A stretch of 64,000 bases of DNA from Boothiomyces macroporosus. Its lineage: Eukaryota; Chytridiomycota; Chytridiomycetes; Rhizophydiales; Terramycetaceae. The stretch is from positions 124,001-188,000 of the forward strand of contig JADGKB010000002.1 of the NCBI GenBank assembly GCA_027604185.1. The letters run 5' to 3'. The notes beneath the pieces are model-generated. The model saw only the letters and a list, made by a program, of their open reading frames with translations, ran no database searches and was not told where the DNA came from. The translations under genes were made by a program, and so were the position numbers. Positions 41,807 to 52,747 of this stretch are shown in pieces (the first letter of the stretch is position 1; each line of letters begins with the position of its first letter).

Positions 41807-42820
41807 ATGGGGAAACCACAAAATCAAAATAAAGCTGACAAGCAGGATCAAACAGAGCCAACAAAGATCTCTAGAAATTCAGAGTTAAAAGCACGAGCAG
41901 AAAAGAAGATTTCAAAGAAACTTGAAAAACAAAAAGCAAAGCAAAAGGAGCTGTTGAAAGAACTTGAAGACCCAAATGCAGAGATTAGCAAGAGATTATA
42001 TATTGGTGGTCTGGTCGATATTTCTGAACAAGAGCTATACCAGAAACTGAGTATATTTGGAAATATCAGCAATACAGACTACAAAAATGACTATGCTTTC
42101 ATTACCATTAAATCCAATGCTGCTAATTACAAGAAGCTCTTGAAACTCAATGGCACCAAATGGAAGAAATCCAATTTGAAAATTCAAGAAGCCAAACAGC
42201 ATTATTTGATTAAACTAAAGCGAGAGCAATCAGAGCCAGAAGTAATCAAAAAAAGAAATACCAAAAAGAATATGGTTCAATTCCAACCACTAAATTTGAA
42301 AAAGGGATGGATAAGGATTAATGGGCGACTGGTTGCGAAATTGAAACAGCGGTTACCGAATGGAAGGCAAACCCAGCCAGGAATGAAGAACACATTCACA
42401 AAGTTTGACTTGGAACCAATTGATAAACTAGAAATCAACTTTGAAACTACCGATTTGTCAAAAGAAACGCACCAAAGGTTAGAAAAACAACGGCTTTTGG
42501 CTGGTAACTTTACCGAACAGGAGCAACAATTAGCTAGACAATGTTTTCTCGATTACAAGACGGAAATGGAACGCAAAGAAAAAGAAAGAATGGAATTAAA
42601 CTTGTCCAAAAAGAAATACGAGTTACTTTTAAAAGAACGATTAGAGAGACAAAATGAAAAAGTATTACTAGATTCTGTAGTTCAAAAAATCATGAATAAT
42701 GAGAGTATGAATGTAGTAGAATTTGATGAAGATGTATCTTTGGAAGAAGATGAAGAGAAAATAGTTGTTGATCAGAGTCTCAAATCCAAACTTGATTTAT
42801 TTGATTCCGATTCAGAATAA
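41807..42820 (+). CDS. NOL8: NOL8-like RRM protein (N-terminal half)
   Basis: Single exon, 337 aa, ATG at 41807. A basic N-terminus precedes an RRM: KRLYIGGLVDISEQELYQKL, FGNISNTDYKNDYAFITI, LKLNGTKWKKSNLKIQEAK. NGTKWKxxxLKIQxAK is the NOL8 signature. After a conserved GWIRINGRLVAKLK-type block, the C-terminus is a charged helix ending in an acidic FDSDSE. NOL8 proteins act in nucleolar rRNA maturation and Rag/mTOR-linked control in animals. The usual far C-terminal motif is missing from this ORF and appears on the opposite strand in the neighbouring gene. The TAA stop overlaps AATAAA. Confidence 0.75.
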   Translation: MGKPQNQNKADKQDQTEPTKISRNSELKARAEKKISKKLEKQKAKQKELLKELEDPNAEISKRLYIGGLVDISEQELYQKLSIFGNISNTDYKNDYAFITIKSNAANYKKLLKLNGTKWKKSNLKIQEAKQHYLIKLKREQSEPEVIKKRNTKKNMVQFQPLNLKKGWIRINGRLVAKLKQRLPNGRQTQPGMKNTFTKFDLEPIDKLEINFETTDLSKETHQRLEKQRLLAGNFTEQEQQLARQCFLDYKTEMERKEKERMELNLSKKKYELLLKERLERQNEKVLLDSVVQKIMNNESMNVVEFDEDVSLEEDEEKIVVDQSLKSKLDLFDSDSE

Positions 42821-42833
42821 AAAATGTAAATTA

Positions 42834-43838
42834 CTATTCCAGAACAGTAATTTTTTTACTTCTTTGTTTCAAGGCAGATACAAGTTCATTCATCAATCCT
42901 GGTTCACTGGTTGATTGATATTCCACACTTTCTTTCTCTACTTTTGCTTTCGGTTTAGTAAACAAGCTTTCTAAAACATTCTTCATTTCATTAAACTCGA
43001 TTTTATCTTCAATCTCATAGTTGTCTTGTATAGTCTCAGTATTTACAATATCAAGTTCTGGATTACAATCTTGCGTATCATTTGTATGTATTAATTCCAG
43101 TTCTTTCTTTTCATTTATTGCTTCCGATTGGTTTTGAAGATGCTTGAATAATTGAAAGTTCTTGAATTTTAGACTTTCGAGGTCGTCCTGCATGATGCTA
43201 TTCACCATTTGGAATACGATACTTGCTAGTAATTCGTTCTTTACATCCAATTTGTATTCAACTTTTAGTTTTAAATGCAATTGGAATCTGTACACCAGCT
43301 CTGTTTTCAATTGCTCAAGTAGTTTCCTGGTAAAGAACAAGTGTAGTGAAATCACATGCTGGCTGTTGATTAAATAATGTAAGCAGTTGATTTTGGAGAT
43401 CCTAACAGTATTGTGTAGCTCTGTAATTGCGTTTCTCTCTTTAAAGTCGTCCACTGATTTTGTGCTTGCTCGAAACAAGATTCGGCCATATAAAATGGAA
43501 TATAATAGATTGTAAAAGTACCAAATAATCAATGTAAACAATCCTGCTTCCCAAACTCTTTTCATTTCCTCCAAACAATCAATTAAATCCTTTTTCATAT
43601 AAACATGGTTTGTTTCTTTTACAAATCTAGTAATAAAATACAATTCATTCCGACGTTGGTAAAACCCGTTCATCTCGTTTCTAGTCTGACTAATTTCTAA
43701 ATGCAAATTCCGAACAACCGGAGAAACATTAATCTCTGGATCTTTTTCAATTTGTATTTCGGGTTCTATTTGCTCTTCATATCCTTCAATATCCAGAAAT
43801 TCACTATAATATTCATGCAAAGGTCCGTCATAAAACAT
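42834..43838 (-). CDS. Unrecognised protein with one hydrophobic segment
   Basis: Single exon, 334 aa from the ATG at 43836-43838 (MFYDGPLHEYYSEFLD). One strong hydrophobic stretch (GLFTLIIWYFYNLLYSILYG) near residue 130 may be a membrane anchor. The remainder is helical and charged, with an acidic Asn/Asp/Glu-rich region before a short C-terminal motif MNELVSALKQRSKK. I do not recognise a family; inheritance-type or vezatin-like membrane proteins have a comparable outline, which is not evidence. Its start codon is 9 bp from the divergent BRCT gene. Its stop is 13 bp from that of the NOL8-like gene. Confidence 0.6.
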   Translation of the reverse strand: MFYDGPLHEYYSEFLDIEGYEEQIEPEIQIEKDPEINVSPVVRNLHLEISQTRNEMNGFYQRRNELYFITRFVKETNHVYMKKDLIDCLEEMKRVWEAGLFTLIIWYFYNLLYSILYGRILFRASTKSVDDFKERNAITELHNTVRISKINCLHYLINSQHVISLHLFFTRKLLEQLKTELVYRFQLHLKLKVEYKLDVKNELLASIVFQMVNSIMQDDLESLKFKNFQLFKHLQNQSEAINEKKELELIHTNDTQDCNPELDIVNTETIQDNYEIEDKIEFNEMKNVLESLFTKPKAKVEKESVEYQSTSEPGLMNELVSALKQRSKKITVLE

Positions 43839-43847
43839 TTTAAAAAA
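43839..43847. promoter_or_regulatory. 9-bp gap between divergent start codons
   Basis: The unknown minus-strand gene starts at 43838 and the BRCT gene at 43848. All nine bases between the two ATGs are A/T, and no in-frame intron was found that would move either start outward. Both promoters and 5' UTRs must therefore lie within the partner's coding sequence. Confidence 0.6.
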
Positions 43848-45559
43848 ATGAAGATCTACCTCAACACTTTTCAAAAGTATGATTTGGAAATTCTGGAAAA
43901 ATTTAAAGTTGGAGATGGATACGAAATGCCAGGATTGGAAGAGGATATTTTGCTGACGGATTTACTCTTGGTACCTAAAAAATACAAGCACTTGAAAAAA
44001 GTTTCTACAAGATGGATAGAGCACAGGGCGAAATACAATAGGGACTATGATATCAAATATTACAATCCTGAGAATATGTTTAATGGATTCGTAGTGTACT
44101 GTCATGAATTGTCTGTAAGTGATACTGCTGCGATTTGTGCTGGAGTAGATACCTATGGCGGCCAATACAGATTGAAAGAAACGGATGATGTAACTCACTT
44201 TGTCACCAGCCAACCACAGCTACATAGAGATAAGCACTGTAGAGTAATTATACCAGATTACTTTGATGACTGCTTTAGACTAGAACGCAAATGTACAGAA
44301 TCATTCTATTCTAATTATGAACAAGAAATTTCTAAAGATTTTGAATTAGATGGTCATTCTGTCTACTTTGACTGCAGTGCGGAGGAATCGCTAAAGTTGG
44401 ATTTGAAAAGGTTTGATGATCTAATACAGATTAAAAGCAAAGATTAGTTCGGCATTAGAAAAAAGTACTATTGTGATTACAAATACTAGGAATGAAACTT
44501 ATCTCCAAGCAAGGAGATTAGATTTGTTTGTTGGTAATTTGAGATGGATCACTGATGTTGTCCAGCGCAATCAACTATTAGATACTCAAAGAGTCTTGTA
44601 TTATGTAAGCAAGTGCTAATATAGCCATCTGAAATAGCTTCAGATATGAAGAATTTGAAAATCTCAATTAGCAACTACACTGGTCAAGCCAGGCTGGATA
44701 TCATTGAAATGATCAAATCCATTGGATGTACATTTACACCAACATTATCCACAGAGAATACTCATTTGATTACCAATTCTCAAAAAGGTGAAAAATATCA
44801 GAAGGCACTTCAGTGGAACATACATACAGTCAATCATTTATGGATTGAAGAATGTAAAAGCCAGTCAAGGCGTCTACCAGAATCAAGAGGAAAATACCTG
44901 GTGTTTAATGATTGTTTACAAGAGATGGTCAACTGTACAAATATTGTACTGGATATAGAGCTTGAATCTAGTTTGTTGAATGACTCGCAACGAAAAATAG
45001 AATTCAATGAAGTAGAAAAAGAAAATCTCCTAAAGAAGCACAAAACATTCTTTGCAATTACGGGTATCCGGCTACAGCCTGAGCAACTAGAAGTATCACT
45101 GATCTAATCTAGTACTTGAAATCTCAAAATCAACATCAAACAGATTCGATACAAAAGTGTTCCTTTTTAATTGCACAAAAGATCTGCAAGACTGAAAAGT
45201 TTTTGTTGGCGATAAACTATAAAAAACCAATTTATGCATTCAACGCCAACAAATTAGAGCCATTGTTGATGCCAAATACCAAAGAACCGTTGTTAAAAAG
45301 GCGCACGATATACTATACGAAAAATGTTGTTCCTGAAGCTAAAATTTTAAAGAGGTTAGTCACGAGTGCCGGTGGAAAGTGCTTGCTAGTCAAACAAATG
45401 GAGCAAATCAAAGATGGGATAGTAGTGGGAAGTCTTACGGACGATTGGCTGATACAAGGTTGCAAGAAATTGGGAAGAAAAGTATACTGCAGCGACTTGA
45501 TATTGGTGGGAATTCTGAAACAGCAACTAGAATTTGATAATCCTGATTTTTATTTCTGA
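43848..45559 (+). CDS. Multi-BRCT DNA-damage protein (Brc1/Rtt107-like)
   Basis: Introns at 44411-44429, 44605-44624 and 45093-45112 (19-20 nt); 550 aa. At least four BRCT-like units are visible: MFNGFVVYCHELSVSDTAAI ... RVIIPDYFDDCF; then STIVITNTRNETYLQARRL ... LRWITDVVQ; then LKISISNYTGQARLDIIEMI ... HTVNHLWIEECK; and a C-terminal LKRLVTSAGGKCLLV ... DDWLIQGCKKLG. The order and the first unit resemble S. pombe Brc1 and yeast Rtt107/Esc4, scaffolds that bind gamma-H2A at stalled forks. PTIP-like proteins are the alternative. The start ATG is 9 bp from the opposing gene; its stop is 9 bp from the acyltransferase stop. Confidence 0.77.
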
Positions 45560-45568
45560 TTAAAATGA

Positions 45569-47284
45569 TTATTGTAATTCGCTTAGTGAAAAAGTATCCT
45601 TTTTGGAACGCAAATGGTTGAGTACCTTTTCGAACGACTGAATAAAAATGTCGGCTTCAGGTTCGGTAATTGCTGCTTGATCAAATGTAACAAGTACACT
45701 CATTACGTTACCAATGGATACCACTGCTACCGAAAAGAAGGCTCTGCACCCTTTAAATGAGTTGTTTTGCGCACCATAAAAGTCATCCATCTTGATTCTT
45801 TCATCTGATTCTGGTGCGTCAAGTGGGGCACAAGGATACTCCCAGGCACCCAAATTGGCCATTTCTACAGCGTATGTTCGAGTGACTGCTTCCAAGTCGA
45901 CCTTCTTTTGCAAGCTGTTCCATAATTTTGGTTTGCGATAAACATAGTTCATCAACTTCATTCTACGCATAGACGGGAAAAAGGAACTGTTGAGATGTTT
46001 TTTAACTTTTTTACACCTTTCCCAGACTTCACTCTTTTCGGTAAATTTGAACTTTTCATCAGAAATTGATCCGCCATATCCACCAAATTCCTTTGTGCCA
46101 GGATCAGTTTCTTTATCAGAGCCTTGCAGTAGACTTGAATTTGGCAGCAAGTGACGCATGGATGAAGTGACAACCCAAGACTGATATTTAGGGAGTGGCT
46201 TCCCTTTCTTTTCTGCTCTAGGACCAAATACTGCTCTAACTGCAGCTAGCGCAGCAACAATTAATGCTGCAGCAACGGTGGTGCCATTATCTCTACAATT
46301 TTTTCTCAAATCTTCGGAATATTGTGCATCGAAAACTAATCTACGTAAATTGGAAGTATGTTCCTGATTTGGAAGCGGTTCAGCAAACTGTTTTAATTGA
46401 TGCTTCTTTTCCCTTTGTTTCTTGGCTTGAGCTGACAGCATATCAATAGCAGCTAAGTCAACTAAAGACATTACCTGGAATAATCTCAAGGAAATTAGCC
46501 TTGATCAAATTGTCCAGTAGCGGAGGCGGAACTGGTGTAACTGCTAGTGTATCCAAATGCAAATCAGGCAAATTGAAATTAGCTGCGTGGAAATTTCGAA
46601 ATACTTCCTTTGCATACGAAAATGCAGATAAGCCGTCACCCAAACAATGATGGAACGAAAAGTAAATGTAAAAGTTTGGTAAAACCTCTTGTGAATCTTC
46701 CGCAAGAGTAATTCCTTCAACAATGTCTGGATGTCCAACAATATCGATTCTCCATAAAGGTGCAGAAGAGTCTTTGATGTTGTAACGGTAATTTATGGCG
46801 TGCTTGATTGCTTCCGCGGTTGTAGATGCATCAACAAATGGTGTAAAAGAGTATTCAATGCGCAAATCCGCTGCAGTTGCTCCCATTGGAATCATGACTT
46901 GCGTTTCAAATTCTACCGTTGAAGCAGTTCTGTAAAATTCCGCTTGAGTGAGCTTACAAATATCTATAATTCTCTTGAGAGATAAATGGCGTGCTTTCCT
47001 TGGCATCAATACCCTTGATCCAACCATCATAATGACCTACGTTAAGAATGGTGTACTTGAGCTTCATTTTCCATGTGAGTCTTGTGAAAGTAGCGCTCTG
47101 TTATAGATAAACTGTTTGGAGGAAATAATGGCTTTGGCGGCTTTGTTTTTATCCCTGCAGTAGATTTTATCCATTTTATCATTCGCTTATTCGCTTTTTT
47201 TGGCTTGACAACAACGATGTTGGCATGAGTATTGCTTTCAACTGAATGAGGTACTTGCACTTCAGCAGGTTGGGATGAGGTCAT
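45569..47284 (-). CDS. HxxxD-motif acyltransferase (alcohol acetyltransferase / condensation-like)
   Basis: Introns at 47037-47056 (20) and 46453-46474 (22); 557 aa. The catalytic motif is FHHCLGDGLSAFSYAKEVF (HHxxxDG). The N-terminus has LSITERYFHKTHM and VGSRVLMPRK, similar to fungal alcohol O-acetyltransferases. A second half, TVAAALIVAALAAVRAVFG ... GCRAFFSVAVVSIGNVMSV, completes the two-lobed CAT-like fold. Wax-ester synthase/DGAT enzymes share the motif, so the acceptor (alcohol, diacylglycerol or other) cannot be decided. No transmembrane segment is obvious apart from one hydrophobic helix. Confidence 0.72.
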
Positions 47285-47488
47285 AATTTTAGGTAATAAT
47301 GGGTCTCTTTCTGAAATTGTTTAGGAAAGCTTTTTGGTGTTGTTTGTAGACTAAACGGGAGTGCCGTCACATTTTCCGCTCGCTTCATTAAATGTGCCTG
47401 AATACGAATCATCAAATGAATACCAAAAACCAACGAATATTCCGCCGCAGGTGTTCGGTTAAAGGATTCATGCGGAAAGATTTCAACA

Positions 47489-49570
47489 CTAACTTTTTAT
47501 TCTAAAGGTATCAACTTCAATCTCTAGCTTCTCCTGCTCCACCATAGCCTCCAGAACAGATTGCAGTTCTCCTTCGGACATGTCATACTGGAAGATTTCA
47601 GATCGAAACATTTCCAGCGTTTGATGTATTGTAAAAGTATTGCTGGGACCCAGATTAGTCAACATTCCTTGCACCATTGGCCATATCATATCCACCTTCT
47701 CGGAAAGTTGTGGTAATACGCATTTGTGCGATTCAACAGTTTCATCAATGTTCAGGATTTCTTTCAGTCTTGCTTTCGGTATCGATTGAATGGAATATAT
47801 CGTAGTGCCAACGATATCCAGAATATTATGTGTCTTCCAGAATTCGATAGCTTCAACAATTTGCTTTACTGGACAATCCGTCCTCTGTTCAACATCCGCA
47901 AGCTCAATCTCATCCACTTTTTCAAAAATCAGCAGCACAGTTGCTTGAAGAGGAGTAACTTGAAGCCTCATTGGTCCCTTTTCATTTGATACCTCCAAGT
48001 CCACAACCCCTGCTGTAGGAATCCAATTTAGTTTGCGAGATGCCTTTATCTCTTCAAAGGAGGCTTCATATCGCTTAATATGGGTTGTGAGCATCTCAGG
48101 CATTCCACAAGACGCATGTGTAAACTTTGGCCAGAAGAAGCGTGAGATAATTAGTGCGCTAAAAGTGTCCTAGATTAACGACAACCGACCTCAGAATCAG
48201 GCTTGGTAATATAATGATTGTAAATTCTTCGAGAATCAGCTACATCCTTCATCATTACTGATACTTGAGACATTTCCAAATCTCCAAACCTACTCTTTAG
48301 CATTTCTACATGACGAATCTACATTAGCCCACGATTTACCTGATCGTCAACATTAAAATCAGATAGCCTTGTCAGCTGACTACTCAAAATTGTTTGATAG
48401 TCTTTCGCAAATACAGCTTTTGATGGGAAAATATCCATTAAAGTTTCAATATCATCTTGGTTTAAGCAAAGATACCTTCAGTTAATGGTTCTTCATTTTC
48501 AAGATCTGAATGTTCTAGAATTTGCAGAATTATTTTGCTGGAACAATCAGCACGAGTTCTATCGTTAACTTAAAGTACTGTAGATATTCTTGGATTGGAT
48601 TCAAAATTTCTTGCTTTACATTTTCTTGGAGATTCAATACGGAAAGGGAATGCTTTGTAGCAAGATAAATGTTTAATATATCCTGTGTCTTGGCATCTAT
48701 AATGAGCAATCTGCTTTTAATAGCATTGTTCAAAGTGACCTTCATGTCATCATACTCCCCAGACCTTTCAAGACACGAACATAGATTTCGCAAGGATGGA
48801 AGCGAATCTGGGTATTCGCGAACTATTTCAAATATAACTCCACTGAGGTTCATTCCTACGGATCGATATATTAGTGATTCTAAACGATACTGCCAACTAA
48901 CGGATTTTAGTGATTCTTTCCCATGAACAGCTGTAATAATTGGCATTATGCGTTGGTGAAGAAACTCTAACACTGGCGAAAGACTTTCATCGGTGATTTC
49001 CAAATTATCCACTATTTGCTTTTCAATTGCCTTTTCAACTTCTGCTACCAGTGAACTTTCCAGCACTTCAACGATACTTTGTTCTGACAAATTGTTTACT
49101 ATTTCGGATAATATTGAAACTTGGAATTCAATGTCCTTTTCGCTGTCGGTTAGGAATTCGTCAAATCCCTCCAAATATTTCAGCATTTTCGCCTTGAAAT
49201 CGAATTTTATATACAGATAGATACTATCTTTAATGAAGCGTTGACAAGATTGCTGACAATCTGAGGGGAACAAAGAAAGCGGTTTCGAAATACTCTTGAT
49301 TAAGGAACTGATTTCGGACGACAATTCATGTAACTGCAATATCATGGAATCCCGATCATTTGTCACTTTAAAATCCTTATTTTTCAGTTGCTGCAAGAGC
49401 CATCTGGCAGAGTACTCGGAATACCATTGAGCAAATGAAGCTAGAGGAAAGCTGCTGGACTGGAGTATTTCCGAAATCTTTTCTGTTTCCATTCCAACCT
49501 GATGATCACTAACTCTGTTTAAATACTCCGTTGTCCAGCTTGTTGCAAACACTACATTTTCAAGATCCAT
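47489..49570 (-). CDS. APC2: Anaphase-promoting complex subunit 2 (cullin-like)
   Basis: Introns at 48559-48578, 48456-48475, 48319-48339 and 48170-48189 (20-21 nt); 666 aa. The cullin-homology region is recognised by RHVEMLKSRFGDLEMSQVSV, then MMKDVADSRRIYNH, followed by the ASRKLNWIPTAGVVDLEV block and the C-terminal APC2 winged-helix domain (VDMIWPMVQGMLTNLGPSN). The N-terminal 350 residues are cullin-like helices. APC2 binds the RING subunit APC11 and forms the catalytic core of the ubiquitin ligase that targets securin and cyclins. Its putative client type, a KEN-box protein, occurs at the other end of the window, but proximity is too low to mean anything. Confidence 0.92.
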
Positions 49571-49607
49571 TCCTTGTCCAAACTGAATTCGTAATTACAA
49601 AAAGTTT

Positions 49608-52600
49608 TTATTTTCCTTTACTAGTTTTACCAAGTGGATGCGTAGGCAATGAGACCAAGTCATCCATCTGGTGGATCGGCAGTAGATGGTAGACTGAATC
49701 ATATTTTACGTTTATCGACGGTTTGGATTTTCTTTCCTTGGATTGGTAGTCGAATGAAAAGAATTTCTAAATTAAAGCGAAATTACTTTGCTTCGTTTTA
49801 CCGATATTTGTTCTGGATGCAGCTGCCAATCTTCTGACCCCTTTTGTCTGTTCCATTTTGCCTTGAATAGTCGGCAAACATGAGCCTAAGTCAGTACTAT
49901 GCAGTACCTTGATTGCCTTGGCGCGCAGTTTTTTCATTTGATGGTCATTGTTGGTTACCTCCAAAATGGGCTCTTCTTCTTCTCCTGGAAGGGCAGCTTA
50001 GATTAGCACATTTGAACCTTTCCATCTGCTTATGATCTTTTTTTTAATCACTGTCTCATGTTGAGTCGCTGTCTCTCTTTCTTTTTCTTCTTCCTCGTAC
50101 TCTATTTGTAGGTCCTTTGGCAATCGTGCTAAATGGTGGTCAAAAAAATGCCAAGGCTGGTCACCAAACGACCCTAAATGTAGTCCTTGTTTCGTCCAAA
50201 GGCGGACAACTGCATCTTTGGCACAAGTGAGCATCAAATCGTGGGTTTCTACAAAACCAACACCAACTAAGGACTGTACATGGGACCTCCAATGTTTAAT
50301 AACGTTCAAGACTTCACACGATTGGTCACCAATGCATTCAAGCAAGTTTTTTAAATCTACAAGTCTAACGTGTCCATAAGAGCCGCCAACTGCCAAAATT
50401 GTAGCATCAGAATTATAGGAAATACAAGTAAGGCCTTCATCATCCAAAAGCTGACAATTGTATTCCTTCAGAAGCTTGTTTTCATGAATATCCCAAATTC
50501 GCAAACAGCCATCAGCGTAGCAGGTAAATAATGGAGTTTGGTCTCCCAAAGGTCTGTCCGGTTGTTCGATAAAGATCATCAAAAATTAGCAATCTGTACC
50601 TTTTCAACTGATCGTTCTTCTCTGCTACGAAATTCCCACATAGGATCCCTTAAAACACTTCTCATTGATCCAGATTCTAAATTCCAAATGACAATCGCAC
50701 CGTCAATACTACTAGAGGCTAGAATATTTGGAGCACAAAAGGTAATGCAAGAAATATCGTCCTCATGCCCTATCAATCCCCTCATTCCTGATCCATTCAA
50801 TACTTTTGTAGGAAAACTTTCGAAATTATCATTATCCTCCAAGAACATTGTGATTTTTCTATCCCAGCCTGCTGCAATAATATACTGGTTTGATCCCTTG
50901 TAAGTTTTCAGGTTACCATTTCAATGTAGCAAATATCCGTCGTTTCATGGGCAGTTTCCTTGTGCATTTTACGAAGTATTTGACCATTATTAAAATTCCA
51001 CATTTTCAACACTTTATCTCTGCTTCCCGTTATTAATCTTCTTCCCGAGATATCAAAACACATGGCAGTTAATTCCAAGCTCCCATGTGCACGATGAAAT
51101 TCAAATATTTTTTCACCGCATGTAGGATCCCATAATATTATATCCCCGTTTTGACTGCCACTTACTACCTGTGTTAGTTTAACTTCACCTGGTTGAAATT
51201 TGAATTAAACAAAGCAGCTACTATGGGGGCATCGTGACTTCGAGAAGAATTGTGTTTAACATTGGGAAATAATGGCCAGATTTCCAGCTTGCCACTTCCA
51301 GTCATTAGCTGCCTGTTGTACGTGTCGTAATACATTGCAGTAATAGTGTTTTCTGGTCTATGTGGCACTTTGTCTATCACTGTTTGGATGCAATTTAAAT
51401 TTCTCGCGTTCCATAACTTTACAACTTTATCTTCTGATAGACTAAATATAACTCCATCCTCATGGTTTACACAAATTTGAACTATGCTTGAATTGTGTCC
51501 ATACAAACTACCAGCAGGCTTTGAGAGCACATATGGATTCCATAATCGACTATGATTAAATCTAATTACATGACTTTATCCCTACCACCAGTGATCAGGA
51601 AACTAGGTCTACGGCAAAATTCAAAAGTTTCAATCCCTTTGGATACCGTAATATGTCTCAGGGTTTTCCTCTCCAAATCTCCAATTACTAAAGACTTGTC
51701 ATCCTCCAGGGAACATGAAACAAAGGCATTCATTTCCTTGTAGTACTGTACTTTCAATACCCATTCGCTGTGGATTTTTCTCTTTCATTAAACCTCTTTT
51801 ACCCTGTATAAAAACATATTGTAACGTTCAAGACTGTCTTTTCTCGATATCTTGGAGGGATTCAAATGTTCGTTTGGTCCATCGTCACTGGTATTCTCAA
51901 CCAAGCATCTTCGATTGATAGTTAAAACATTGACATAGCCTCCATCATCTCCATAGATTAACAAGTCTGTATTAACATCGTAATCGCTTGTCAGTGCCAA
52001 ACAGAGAGGGTTATTTTCCAAGTACGAAATTACAGCAATTAGACGAGGCTTAATTGAAAACAAGTCAAAGAAGCACATTTGCCTATTATCTGTAACCACC
52101 ACCAGCCTGCTGCATTCTGGCATGTACTTTGCATCCAGCACCCACGCTTGTCTTGGGTTAAAGTCCCTCGTGCTAACTATTTTGTACAGTTTGGCCGATA
52201 ACGTCCAAATACAAATAATCCCATCTCGGCTTTGATTAAAACTACTTACCTAACCGTTAGGTACTTTCTTTCTTTCGCCACATATTCAATTCGAATAATC
52301 ATATCCTTGTGGAGACCTACTACCAACTTTCGTCGTCTTTCGTCTACAACAGTTTGCTGCTCTTCTTCTTCAGAGTTGGCGGTCTACTATGAATTGCAGT
52401 TACCATCATGTACGTTGAAAACTCATCCCAACTTAGCGAGCCGTCCGAATTGGCATCAATTTTCATAAATAACATTGTCATTTGATCATGAGTCAAATTT
52501 CCTCCTAAAATCTTTCCAAATACTTCACGAAACTCGATTAAATCATCTGTACTTTGTCAATGTCAAAACCGTCCTCCCCGTTCTCTTCTGAATGTTGTTT

Positions 52601-52698
52601 AAAAGTGTACATTAATTGTTCAAAATGATTCATATTCATTAGATGCTGGACATTTACAAAGCTATCATTAGGTATTGGTACGTTGATCTTGACTCCAT
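49608..52698 (-). CDS. EF-hand / WD40 repeat protein, WDR49/WDR64-like
   Basis: Twelve introns, the most in this window: 52662-52681, 52533-52552, 52384-52403, 52230-52249, 51782-51802, 51550-51569, 51169-51188, 50897-50916, 50580-50599 (GT-TG), 49997-50017, 49886-49907 and 49767-49786; 948 aa. The N-terminus has an EF-hand (KIDANSDGSLSWDEF). Two WD40 propellers follow (SRDGIICIWTLSAKLY; GSRDKVLKMWNFNNGQ; YADGCLRIWDIHENK; CAKDAVVRLWTKQG), with a basic tail. This arrangement matches WDR49/WDR64/EFCAB8-type proteins, found mainly in ciliated organisms. The role is unknown. Given B9D1 and DRC4 nearby in this genome, a ciliary role is a reasonable inference. Confidence 0.82.
50580..50599 (-). other. 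20-nt intron with GT-TG borders
   Basis: Read on the minus strand, GTACAGATTGCTAATTTTTG joins two well-aligned WD40 exons in frame (EK|MIFIEQPDRPLGDQ). Donor, length and CTAAT branch are typical of this genome, but the last two bases are TG, not AG, and no AG exists nearby to replace it. Confidence 0.6.
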
Positions 52699-52747
52699 CC
52701 TGTCAAACGCGAAATTCAAAAAAGGAGAAACTTCAAATTGTCTGAAA

